Positions 27,052 through 36,042 of a DNA stretch of 59,731 nt are shown here, piece after piece. The DNA lies in NCBI RefSeq assembly GCF_000812565.1, contig NZ_JTAM01000017.1, forward strand, positions 1 to 59,731, read 5' to 3'. The translations under genes were made by a program, and so were the position numbers. The notes under the pieces are model-generated. The model was not told where the DNA came from, made no database searches, and saw only the letters and a program-made list of their open reading frames with translations. Every line of letters starts with the position of its first letter. Positions within the stretch are counted from its first letter, which is position 1. Source of the DNA: Flammeovirga sp. OC4 (GTDB lineage: Bacteria > Bacteroidota > Bacteroidia > Cytophagales > Flammeovirgaceae).

Positions 27052-27086
27052 ATAGGGGTATGTAGTTTACATATCTCTATTTTTTT
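27052..27086 (+). terminator. Terminator of the AraC regulator gene
   Basis: A 13-bp stem (27052-27064 with 27068-27080) including two G-U pairs, a 3-base loop and a T-run to 27086. It lies 33 bp after the AraC stop codon. Confidence 0.85.
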
Positions 27087-27271
27087 GGAATAAACTACAG
27101 GCAAAACCTCTGGGAATTAAGTGTTAAAGAGCTCATAAGTTTCATTAAATTCAATACGATTTATTATAAACTAAACTTGAATAGTTAGATGAGATAACTA
27201 ACTTGGACGGAATGAACTATTAAATAGTAAATAAAATGATATTATTCATGAATTCAAACTAAACAACAAAC

Positions 27272-27832
27272 ATGAAAAAACTAAGCTTAAATGATGGCAA
27301 TCAAAATGAATTAATTTATTATTCTGATTGTAAGAAAGGTATTATAGACAGATGTTTGAACGATAATAATTGGGATAATTATGACATAGATGATAATCCA
27401 TACACAAGACTAATTGATTTGATTGATGATCATTCCAATGCTCCAAATTCGTTTACAGGGTTTCAAGATTTTGAAGATTATTGGTTGAAATTGAATCGAT
27501 GTCAAAAAATAATATGGTTATTTGGGATGTTAAATGTATATGTGAATTCAGTAATTATTGATGAATTCTTTTATAATTTCAAACCTTTTATTTTTGCTGT
27601 CATTGAGATATTAGGAGAATTAGGTCTTACCGATGAATTAGAGGCTTATCGAGAAGAACTTTATTATTTTATAGAGGATAGTGAAGATAAAGAGTTAATA
27701 TCCTTCTTAGATACTCTGAAACAAAATATAGTTGAGAGTAATATAGGGTTGTTAGATGAAAGAAACATGAAGAAGACCCATATTCAACTTTTCAAATATG
27801 TATCAGATCATAAACAACTCTTTTTCAAGTAA
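27272..27832 (+). CDS. DMP19/DUF4375-like small acidic protein
   Basis: A 186-residue acidic cytoplasmic protein without a signal peptide. The segment RCQKIIWLFGMLNVYVNSVI, followed by IDEFFYNFKPFIFAVIEIL, resembles the helical core of DMP19-type proteins, where a V.NGGF.qFF.N pattern precedes helices ending in the size of the partner. The match is weak. Such proteins have been linked to nucleic-acid mimicry or immunity, but nothing here shows that. It stands alone between the regulator terminator and a composite palindrome and is not an obvious part of mannan metabolism. Confidence 0.45.
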   Translation: MKKLSLNDGNQNELIYYSDCKKGIIDRCLNDNNWDNYDIDDNPYTRLIDLIDDHSNAPNSFTGFQDFEDYWLKLNRCQKIIWLFGMLNVYVNSVIIDEFFYNFKPFIFAVIEILGELGLTDELEAYREELYYFIEDSEDKELISFLDTLKQNIVESNIGLLDERNMKKTHIQLFKYVSDHKQLFFK

Positions 27833-27860
27833 TAAGGTATTATATTCAGTAATTTTTATG

Positions 27861-27980
27861 GTGGTTCGTGAGCCACAAGGCATTGTGGCTCTTCAAGGTG
27901 ATACATTTTCAAATTAGCAGTTTCGTTTCTTGAAAGCATATCCTCTGTAGAGACGCAATGCTTTGCGTCTCACGAACCAC
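27861..27980. repeat. Composite intergenic palindrome (120 bp)
   Basis: The outer 12-bp arms GTGGTTCGTGAG (27861-27872) and CTCACGAACCAC (27969-27980) are a perfect inverted repeat. Each arm overlaps an inner hairpin: GAGCCACAA/TTGTGGCTC (27870-27891) and GAGACGCAA/TTGCGTCTC (27950-27971). The alternative folds are mutually exclusive at the shared GAG/CTC. The rest of the 380-bp gap (27833-28212) shows no gene. Confidence 0.85.
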
Positions 27981-28212
27981 AACACGTGACAATTGTATCT
28001 AATCTTGCTTAAACTGAGTACTTAATAGACTCAAAATATAGGGCTGTCAAACCCATGACCTGCTAAACATTAAAACACCTACTTTTAAACATCAAGGAGT
28101 CAAAAACAATAAGGTGTAAATATTTAAACCTCCCCCAATCCCTTAAAAAATTACACTTTATAAGTGTTGAAAATACAGACTTTTGAATAGAATTTTTAAC
28201 TAACGTATTACT

Positions 28213-31200
28213 ATGAAGTCTGAAATGAATAAGATGTTACGCATCTTGAAATGGTTAACGCTAACCCTTTCACTTTATGGGGTAAGTACCGCTTTGGTAC
28301 AAGCCCAAAACACAAACAATACTGAATCATCCGGAATAAGTTGCTCTTCTAATGATCACTGTCCTCCGGGCTATGTGTGTGAAGGTTGGCCGACTTATGA
28401 ATGTGTTCCTGATGGATCGGGGGGAGATAACGGTGGTGACATTGGTGAAAACCCAGATCTACCAATTCAAGGGGCGAATAAAATTGGTATTTTATGGACC
28501 TCGTGGGATGTTTCTCATTTTACAAACTATTCAACGTACATTGATAATATGGATAGTTGGGGTATTGAATATGTTTCTATTAACCCTACTTATTTTGTCA
28601 ACACCTACGAAGAGGGAATTATTACACAGTGGGAAGGAGCAGAGAAAACACCTAGTATTGCATTGCAAAAATCGGTAATCAAGGAGCTTTTAAGCAGAGA
28701 TTACTATATCAACTATAGACCGCATATTGACCCGATCAAGTATGCGATGCCGATGGGAGCTACGAGAGATAATTGGAGCACCGTTCCTGGAGGTCAAGAT
28801 TGGAGAGGTAAGTTTGATCAATTTGATCCGGTAGACCCGACAATTGGCTATCGTGAATTGGTCATTTTGCCAGGGCTTCAAATGCTAGCAGAAGCTATCC
28901 GAGAAACAGGAGCACCGACAATGCCCATCCGATTTGATTTAGGGGCTGAATTAATGGATGCCATGTTGAATTATCCTAATGAATGGATACAACTTCGTGA
29001 TGAAGTAGAAGGATTATTAGCAACAACCTACAGCGATGTTGCACAACATATCACATTGAGCCACAACTTCTGTCATCATATCGAACTCTTATTGAGTATT
29101 CCAGAACACCAAGACTTCTTTGAGAGAATAGAGCCTAGTCAGCAATTGAATCCTGAAGCACAGTTCTTAGATAGAGCCGGTGTAACCAATGAAGACAGAG
29201 CGGCAATTGGTAGATATATCGCAGGGTTAGATGAAATGACAATATCTCAATATATGCCATTGGATATCTTCGCTCAAGAGGGGGCAATGACTACTCCCGA
29301 TCAGGTAAAACAAGCCTTATTGTGGCACGAGGATAACTTTATCAATGAAGTATTGATTGGTGCGCTTGGTATTGCACCACAAGATATTCCGGTTTTACAT
29401 ATTGGTGAATATGGTATGGGCTGGAGAGGTTTGGCTGCTCCTAACGTTTGGGATGCTGATGCGTGGGTTGATGCCGGAGCAGGTCAGTATATTTTAAATG
29501 ATACAGAACAAATGACGGATGCGGCCATCGCTATTGATGGTATTGTAAAGTATGTTGCGGATGATTCTGAAACGAAATTCAATTCTTTTCTATTGTGGTT
29601 TGGTGGTGCACCTTACGATGTGATTGGAATTAATGAACATTCTGAGTGGTATAATGCCACTGCTGCGGACGCTTTATCAACGTACTGGAATACACATGAT
29701 GGTGCACCTGCTACATTACTTCCACCATTTGAAGGCCCTATTGATGTTCCCGTGGCTAAAGCGGGGTCGAATCAGACCGTTATCGATGAAGATGGAAATG
29801 GTGTAGAGACCATTACACTTGACGGTAGTGCAAGCACAGATGATGTTGCAATAACTTCCTATGCTTGGTCAGATGGAAATAGCGTAATTTCTACTGATGC
29901 GATCGTAACATTTGAACTTGATTTAGGTACTTATACATTTACTTTAACGGTAAGTGATGCAGACGGAAATACTGATACTGACGAGGTAGTCATTGTAGTA
30001 AGGGAGTCACTACCTAATCAAAACCCTGTAGCAATAAGCACTTCACCGAAGGTAACAGATGCTGATAATAATGGTGTGAAAGTATTGACTTTAGATGCAT
30101 CTGAAAGCACCGACGATGGAACTATTGTAGCTTATGTATGGTCAATAGATGGCGTTGAAATTGGTACAGGAGTGACTATTAATCATGAATTTGCAGTAGG
30201 GACTCATACCGTTGAGTTGACGGTAACAGATGATGAAGGTGCGACAGGTACCACTACAGCAACGGTTATTGTAAATCCATTTAATGCGAGTCGAATGGAC
30301 CGAATTCTTGTAGGTAATCAGTCTCTTTTCTTATCCGGTGGTAACTTAGCGTGGTATAATTTTGCCAATGACTTTGGTGAGAAAACGACCAACTTGGCCT
30401 ACTACGAACAAGCGATTTCTGATTTTGCAACAAGAGGAGGTAACTCCATGAGACTTTGGGTGCACATCAATGGAGCAAATAATCCTGAATTAGACGCTAG
30501 TGGATATACTTCTGGACTTGAGCCTTCAATGATTCAAGATTTAAGAGATGTATTGGATATTGCTTACGATCACAATGTTGTTTTAAACTTATGTTTATGG
30601 TCTTTTGATATGCTAAATACAAGAGATTATCCTTTAGAAGTATCTCAAAGAGCGAAAAAACTATTGGAGGAAGAAAGTAATATTGATGCCTATATCAACA
30701 ATGCTCTGATTCCAATGGTCAATGGATTGAAAGATCATGAGGCTTTACTATCATGGGAAATTTTCAATGAGCCGGAAGGCATGAGTAATGAATTTGGCTG
30801 GGACTTTACAGACCATGTGGCAATGGCAACCATCCAACGCTTTATCAATAGACTTTCAGGAGCGATCCATAGAGAAGATCCTAGTGCCAAGGTCACCAAT
30901 GGTGCATGGTCATTCAAAGCCAATTCTGATATTTTCTCAGGAGTAGAGAAAAACTATTATTCAGATATAGAATTGATTGCTGCGGGAGGAGATTCATTGG
31001 GTATTTTGGATTACTACCAAGTCCATTATTACAGTTGGGCAGGTACTACTTACTCTCCCTTTGTCCATCCAGCATCTCATTGGGAATTAGACAAACCATT
31101 GGTCATTGGTGAGTTTTATGTAGAAGATCAGCCAGGTCCAGTGGCAGAAGAAGATTTATTTAAAATTCTTTATGACAATGGCTATGCAGGAGCCTGGGGC

Positions 31201-33663
31201 TGGCAGTACAGAACCTATGATGACGGTGACAACACAGATGAAATTCATAGAGATGCCATGCTAGCCGGTATTAAAACAATTGACGGTTATCCTGATATCG
31301 CTATTGATCCGAATAGAAATCACAAACCTGTTATTGTCGGTACGATCAATAGCTTCAGAATAGATAAAAATGCAGCAACATTGGCAGGGTATTCAGACCT
31401 GAATACGGTTTTTAATGATCCAGAAGGAACAGCCTTGAATTTTACAGTAGAAACATCGCCGGCAAATGTAGTGCTTCCATCGGTCAACAATGGAATGTTA
31501 TCATTGGCATTTGCAAATGATGCCACCGGAGAGGTGAAGGTAACAGTAACAGCGACAGATTCAGGTTCCCCTGCTTCATCAAGATCCTATGATTTTATTG
31601 TCAGTGTCAACGAACCTGGAACGGGCAACTTAGCACTGTATCAGCCTGTCTCAGCATCTTCAGTAGAAGAAGGAGCCAATACTGCTGAAAGTGTAAATGA
31701 TGGTAATCAATTGACAAGATGGTCAAGTTTATATGAGGATCCAAGCTGGATTGCGGTAGCCTTTGATCAGGAATATTCTGTCAATGAGGTGAGATTGTAT
31801 TGGGAAGGTTCGTACAGTTCGCAATACGAAATTCAGGTATCACAAGACGGTGCATCATGGAATACCGTTTATACCAACAATGCAGGAATAGGAGGAGAAG
31901 ATATTATCACTTTCCCTGCTGTAAATGCAAGACATATCAGAATGTTCGGTCTTCAAAGAGCATTAGAATGGGGACATTCCATTTATGAATTTGAAGTGTA
32001 TGGCGATGTTCCAAAATCTATTGCAGCGAATGCTGGCCCAGACCAATTCTTGAATGACAATGACGGAGACGGTATAGAAATCGTAACATTGGATGGAACA
32101 GGATCAACGGATAGTGAGCAAACCATTGTAGCTTACGAATGGACAGAAAATGGTGTAAGCATTGCTTCAGGTGTTACTGAAAATGTAGCACTATCGGTAG
32201 GAGAACACTTGATTACTTTAACAGTCACGAACGACCAAGGTATCAGTAGTTCAGATAATATGAAAGTGACGATCTTGCCAGCAGGATGTCTTTCAGACGC
32301 AACTCCTCTAGCTTCGAATTGGTCATTAGGAAATGAGTGGTCGGATCAAAACAATGGTTCAGGTTTATCCAATGCAGGAGGAGCGTTAGTATTAAGCCAT
32401 AGAATGTGGGGAAAAACGGATATATGGATGATGCAAACAGGCGTTCCTTTGACCATTACTCAAGGTGAAGCAGTCAGCTTATCTTTTGACTTCAACTCGG
32501 CTAACTCACCTGCAGTCACGGCTATGAGTGTAGCATTAATTTCATCTTTCGATAACGAAGGTCCAGTAGATATAATACAGTCAGGTATTAACGTAACAGG
32601 TCCATTTGAAACAGGATTCAATACTTACAATGTTGACTTCACAGCAGCAGCAACTTTGAATAATGCGTACCTAGCCTTTTATTTGGAATTCGCTTCCCAA
32701 CCAAATCAAGTGGTCACCTATGCTTTGAAGAATCTAACAGTTTGCACAGGCACAGCGAGCGAAAATACACCTCCAATAGCGAATGCAGGTATAGACCAAC
32801 AATTGACAGACAGTGATCAAGATGGATTGGAAACAGTAGTTTTAGATGGTACAGCAAGTACTGATGCAGAAGGTGCTATCACTTCTTACCGTTGGATGTT
32901 AGAGGGAGTAGAGATAGCGACAGGCAGCAACCCAACAGTAGAATTGTCAGTAGGAACCCACCAGATCACATTAATTGTAACAGATGCCGATGGCTTATCT
33001 GCCACTGATGAAGTAACGGTTGTTGTAGAAGATGTACCGTTTGAAGAAGGTATTCTTGAAGCTGAAAATGCAGCCTTGACTTCAGTAACTGTAGAAACCG
33101 ATGCAACAGCCAGTGAAGGTGCTTATGTTCACATGCAAGGAGAAGGTACAATCACTTGGACCTTCAATGCATCAACAGCCGGAACCCAAACCATTAAGAT
33201 CGCTTATTTCTTACCTCATAGTAATAAAAACCAGTATGTAGATGTCAATGGAACTTCCTTAGGAAGCATCTTATTTGATGGACCTACAAACACATGGTTA
33301 GAAAAATCGATCGATGTTGAAGTGATTGCAGGGAGTAATACCGTGACAATTCGTAAGCATTGGGGGTACATGTATTTTGATTACATAAGTACTGGCACTG
33401 TTACAAGTTCCAACTCTAGAGCAGTGACTCAAAATACAATACCTACACTTGACGAAGTGACAATCTATCCAAATCCGGCATCAACAGCAATTACAGTAGA
33501 TGCAGAAGCATTCGAGTCATTAACGATCTATGACTTGAAAGGTATTGCCTTGATCAACTCTAATGATCCAACGGTTCAGATTGGTGCATTGGGTTCTGGT
33601 ATCTATTTGGTCAGAGTAAGTACTGCAAATGGAGTGAAGAGCCTAAGATTGAGTGTAAGATAA
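28213..33663 (+). CDS. T9SS-secreted dual-catalytic mannanase (GH113-like plus GH5)
   Basis: An 1816-residue extracellular protein with a signal peptide and a short Cys-rich segment (about 45-70). A GH113-like TIM barrel follows (about 84-497), with YRPHIDP, DWRGKFD, a candidate acid/base in FDLGAELMD (Glu246) and a candidate nucleophile in HIGEYGMGW (Glu399). Next are two PKD domains (512-596 and 603-689). A GH5 barrel (about 692-1030) has acid/base Glu853 in WEIFNEPEG and nucleophile Glu967 in VIGEFYVE. Then come an Ig-like domain (1033-1133), an F5/8-type CBM32-like domain (1137-1263), a PKD (1274-1355), an unassigned beta domain (1359-1513), a PKD (1518-1606) and a CBM35-like domain (1613-1730). 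A T9SS sorting domain (1743-1816) begins VTIYPNPAS. Both catalytic families include beta-mannanases. It is the likely extracellular starter enzyme of the locus. Confidence 0.85.
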   Translation: MKSEMNKMLRILKWLTLTLSLYGVSTALVQAQNTNNTESSGISCSSNDHCPPGYVCEGWPTYECVPDGSGGDNGGDIGENPDLPIQGANKIGILWTSWDVSHFTNYSTYIDNMDSWGIEYVSINPTYFVNTYEEGIITQWEGAEKTPSIALQKSVIKELLSRDYYINYRPHIDPIKYAMPMGATRDNWSTVPGGQDWRGKFDQFDPVDPTIGYRELVILPGLQMLAEAIRETGAPTMPIRFDLGAELMDAMLNYPNEWIQLRDEVEGLLATTYSDVAQHITLSHNFCHHIELLLSIPEHQDFFERIEPSQQLNPEAQFLDRAGVTNEDRAAIGRYIAGLDEMTISQYMPLDIFAQEGAMTTPDQVKQALLWHEDNFINEVLIGALGIAPQDIPVLHIGEYGMGWRGLAAPNVWDADAWVDAGAGQYILNDTEQMTDAAIAIDGIVKYVADDSETKFNSFLLWFGGAPYDVIGINEHSEWYNATAADALSTYWNTHDGAPATLLPPFEGPIDVPVAKAGSNQTVIDEDGNGVETITLDGSASTDDVAITSYAWSDGNSVISTDAIVTFELDLGTYTFTLTVSDADGNTDTDEVVIVVRESLPNQNPVAISTSPKVTDADNNGVKVLTLDASESTDDGTIVAYVWSIDGVEIGTGVTINHEFAVGTHTVELTVTDDEGATGTTTATVIVNPFNASRMDRILVGNQSLFLSGGNLAWYNFANDFGEKTTNLAYYEQAISDFATRGGNSMRLWVHINGANNPELDASGYTSGLEPSMIQDLRDVLDIAYDHNVVLNLCLWSFDMLNTRDYPLEVSQRAKKLLEEESNIDAYINNALIPMVNGLKDHEALLSWEIFNEPEGMSNEFGWDFTDHVAMATIQRFINRLSGAIHREDPSAKVTNGAWSFKANSDIFSGVEKNYYSDIELIAAGGDSLGILDYYQVHYYSWAGTTYSPFVHPASHWELDKPLVIGEFYVEDQPGPVAEEDLFKILYDNGYAGAWGWQYRTYDDGDNTDEIHRDAMLAGIKTIDGYPDIAIDPNRNHKPVIVGTINSFRIDKNAATLAGYSDLNTVFNDPEGTALNFTVETSPANVVLPSVNNGMLSLAFANDATGEVKVTVTATDSGSPASSRSYDFIVSVNEPGTGNLALYQPVSASSVEEGANTAESVNDGNQLTRWSSLYEDPSWIAVAFDQEYSVNEVRLYWEGSYSSQYEIQVSQDGASWNTVYTNNAGIGGEDIITFPAVNARHIRMFGLQRALEWGHSIYEFEVYGDVPKSIAANAGPDQFLNDNDGDGIEIVTLDGTGSTDSEQTIVAYEWTENGVSIASGVTENVALSVGEHLITLTVTNDQGISSSDNMKVTILPAGCLSDATPLASNWSLGNEWSDQNNGSGLSNAGGALVLSHRMWGKTDIWMMQTGVPLTITQGEAVSLSFDFNSANSPAVTAMSVALISSFDNEGPVDIIQSGINVTGPFETGFNTYNVDFTAAATLNNAYLAFYLEFASQPNQVVTYALKNLTVCTGTASENTPPIANAGIDQQLTDSDQDGLETVVLDGTASTDAEGAITSYRWMLEGVEIATGSNPTVELSVGTHQITLIVTDADGLSATDEVTVVVEDVPFEEGILEAENAALTSVTVETDATASEGAYVHMQGEGTITWTFNASTAGTQTIKIAYFLPHSNKNQYVDVNGTSLGSILFDGPTNTWLEKSIDVEVIAGSNTVTIRKHWGYMYFDYISTGTVTSSNSRAVTQNTIPTLDEVTIYPNPASTAITVDAEAFESLTIYDLKGIALINSNDPTVQIGALGSGIYLVRVSTANGVKSLRLSVR

Positions 33664-33910
33664 TTTTAAAGAGATGATTTTGAATGCGGGGTGAAAGCCT
33701 CGTGTTCTTTTTCAGCTAGAAATTGATAAAAAGCAGCTCATTCTTTTCATACTGAAGTAATAATTTGGTGGGAGCGAATGAAATAAGGGTGAATTTGAAA
33801 AAGGATTATACTAATATAAGTATCATAAAAGTGAATTATAGTGACACTTTTTTGACAAAACACTTTATCAAAAAATTAGAACCCTTTCAATGATCAAATT
33901 TCTCTTTTTG

Positions 33911-33940
33911 GAAAGCTCACGGTATTTGTCGTGGGCTTTC
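33911..33940. other. Intergenic hairpin
   Basis: An 11-bp stem (33911-33921 with 33930-33940, GAAAGCTCACG arm, one G-U pair) about 250 bp past the end of the dual mannanase gene. No strong T-run follows. It is possibly a weak terminator. The gap 33664-34274 otherwise holds only the candidate small RNA below. Confidence 0.5.
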
Positions 33941-34051
33941 AATTTATATCAGATATCGGTGATGATTTTTATCTAAAAAACACATAATCATGCTGCTATA
34001 AAATTATTACAAATTGAAAGATTAAGGATAAATAATCGTATCATGATCACT

Positions 34052-34059
34052 TACATTTG
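34052..34059 (+). promoter_or_regulatory. Orphan TAnnTTTG promoter element
   Basis: TACATTTG, the same word as in the two PUL promoters, with no open reading frame downstream on the plus strand before a strong terminator at 34207-34237. No clear -33 TTG is seen. Confidence 0.4.
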
Positions 34060-34065
34060 TAATGT

Positions 34066-34237
34066 AATAATTTAGAAAAGAAGGTTAATTAGACAGTTTT
34101 ATCACCTCTTCTAGACGGCATATTAGAAGAAAGAATTTATTTCAAAAAAGGTTAAAAATACTTTTAGTAGTTAATAAGTAAATACTATCATTTCATAGAA
34201 AGTTAAAGCATAGATTCACGTGAACCTATGCTTTTTT
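34066..34237 (+). ncRNA. Candidate small RNA
   Basis: About 170 bp without a usable reading frame, bounded by an orphan promoter element and a terminator. The RNA would end in a near-perfect 26-base palindrome plus six T. No known RNA family is recognised. The start is estimated from promoter spacing. It is a prediction only. Confidence 0.35.
34207..34237 (+). terminator. Strong plus-strand terminator, possibly bidirectional
   Basis: AGCATAG...CTATGCT palindrome (34207-34232, one mismatch) followed by T34232-34237. On the minus strand it sits 38 bp past the stop of the sulfatase gene, with only a short T-run, so it may serve both strands. Confidence 0.7.
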
Positions 34238-34274
34238 GTTTTATGATCTAGTATTAAGTCAGAGCACTAATTTT

Positions 34275-35780
34275 CTAAAGAATATTACTTCGTATTTGAA
34301 GATTTACTTTCTCAGTATTGACAATATCATCTTTCGTACGAGTCCCATAATCAAGGAGTTTAGAGGATAATTCGGAAATAATATTTCTGTATTTTGGATC
34401 ATCAAATAAATTGATAGTTTCTGCTGGATCTCTTTCCAAATCAAAGAACCAAGGTTTTTTCTGCTGTGCATCAAAAATCAATTTATATTGATCAGTGACA
34501 GCAGCCACCCACCCATCAATTCGTACAAAAGTAATATTTTCAAAAGTAGATACATTTTGACCTTTAAGTAGGCTACTGAAATCTTTCCCTTCGGTACTAG
34601 CAGGGTTGAAGTTTTTACGCTTCACATTCATAAGTGACAAGAAAGTATCCATCCAATCTGCTGTATTAAGAGCATGGTTGACAACTGTATTTTCTTTGAT
34701 GGCCTTAGGATAGCGAATTAAGAATGGAATTTTAGTAGAGCTTTCATATGGAGTCCCTTTATTTTCGTGTCCTAATTCACCTAACATATCACCATGATCA
34801 GAGGTGAATACAATAATGGTGTTATCCAATAAAGCGGTTTCTTCTAGTTTCTGAAATATTTTCCCAATGTTATCATCAATACATTTGACCATACCATGAT
34901 ATTGAGCGATATGTTTGATGAGTTTTGTAGAATCATATCCTATTTTGAAACGTTGCTTTTTTGTAACCCAGCCAGGGTATTCTTCATTTCGTAAGGCGGA
35001 AGTAGAATAGGTCTCTGGCAGTTTGATATCTTTTGTCGAGTACATCTTATTATAAGGAGCTCTTACAAGATTTGGGGTATGTGGATCTGGTAAACTGAGT
35101 ACACACATGAAGGGACCCTTTTGATGATTTTCAATAAATTCTAAAGTTCTGTTCGTTAACCAGTCAGTGGTGTAAGTTTCTTCATCAGCAGTTTTGATGG
35201 CAACAGCAGCTTTATCTGTTGGGATGAAGGGTTGGTGGTCTCCATCAAAATCGAGTTTTTTCCAATGTCCTCTGTTAAACATGTACTTGTATTCAGAAAA
35301 TCCGTGGTAAACTGGGTCCGGTTGCCACCCCGGTTTCGCATCGTCTTTAGCAAGGTGCCATTTACCAATATATCCAGTGACATAACCCTCGTTATTGAGC
35401 ACTTTTGCGATAGTGTTGGCCTTTTTATTAATACCTTTCCCGTTTTTTGTTACACCTGTAGTTTGAGGATAATTTCCTGTAAACATTGAAGCTCTTGAAG
35501 GAGCACATGAAGGTGTAGCACAGTACATACCATTTAGAATAGCTCCTTCATGACCAATTCTATTGATATGCGGAGTATCAAAGCCAGGAATTTCACCCCA
35601 AGGATTGGCCATTTCTTTCAACCCTTTTTTTATCAGCTGTTCTTTATAGGCGCCGATTGTTCTAAAATTATGTTCATCCGTGATGATCAGAATGAGGTTT
35701 GGTTTTTCTTGTGCGATCCCCCAGTTTTTAATACATAATATAAATACCAATGAGAGGATGGTCTTAAAATTTAGTTTCAT
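34275..35780 (-). CDS. Formylglycine-dependent sulfatase next to lambda-carrageenase
   Basis: A 501-residue secreted sulfatase with a signal peptide (about 1-24, ending GIAQ). The metal site is LILIITDEHNFRTIG. The Cys-type activation motif is CAPSRASMFTGNYP (Cys92). Later motifs are GYIGKWHL, LSLPDPHTPN, VFTSDHGDMLGELG and KGTPYESSTKIPF. The last, with HGDMLGE, is typical of the heparan N-sulfatase/choline-sulfatase-like branch of S1. It is transcribed away from the GH150 gene, with 262 bp between their start codons. It may remove sulfate from carrageenan oligosaccharides, which is inferred from the neighbour only. Confidence 0.92.
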   Translation of the reverse strand: MKLNFKTILSLVFILCIKNWGIAQEKPNLILIITDEHNFRTIGAYKEQLIKKGLKEMANPWGEIPGFDTPHINRIGHEGAILNGMYCATPSCAPSRASMFTGNYPQTTGVTKNGKGINKKANTIAKVLNNEGYVTGYIGKWHLAKDDAKPGWQPDPVYHGFSEYKYMFNRGHWKKLDFDGDHQPFIPTDKAAVAIKTADEETYTTDWLTNRTLEFIENHQKGPFMCVLSLPDPHTPNLVRAPYNKMYSTKDIKLPETYSTSALRNEEYPGWVTKKQRFKIGYDSTKLIKHIAQYHGMVKCIDDNIGKIFQKLEETALLDNTIIVFTSDHGDMLGELGHENKGTPYESSTKIPFLIRYPKAIKENTVVNHALNTADWMDTFLSLMNVKRKNFNPASTEGKDFSSLLKGQNVSTFENITFVRIDGWVAAVTDQYKLIFDAQQKKPWFFDLERDPAETINLFDDPKYRNIISELSSKLLDYGTRTKDDIVNTEKVNLQIRSNIL

Positions 35781-36042
35781 ATAAGTAATCTTTCATTAAA
35801 AATTTCATCTCAATTTAGAATACCCATCAAAATAAACTGTACCTCTCCGTTTATATAGCGTATACCGATATCAATACTATAGCTTATGCTATAAGCTCAT
35901 CGTTAGAAAGGAAAGAAAAATAGTAGCCATTTAGAATTTCCACTTATTTATTGCAACTTCAATTGTATTCGTAATGACAATAAAAATATCGAGACGCACA
36001 CATTGACAAATAATTATTACAATTTTAGTGACTACAAACCAA

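Noticed and set aside
36028-36042. GTG start for the lambda-carrageenase
   Set aside because: ATG at 36043 places the basic residues directly before the hydrophobic signal segment.
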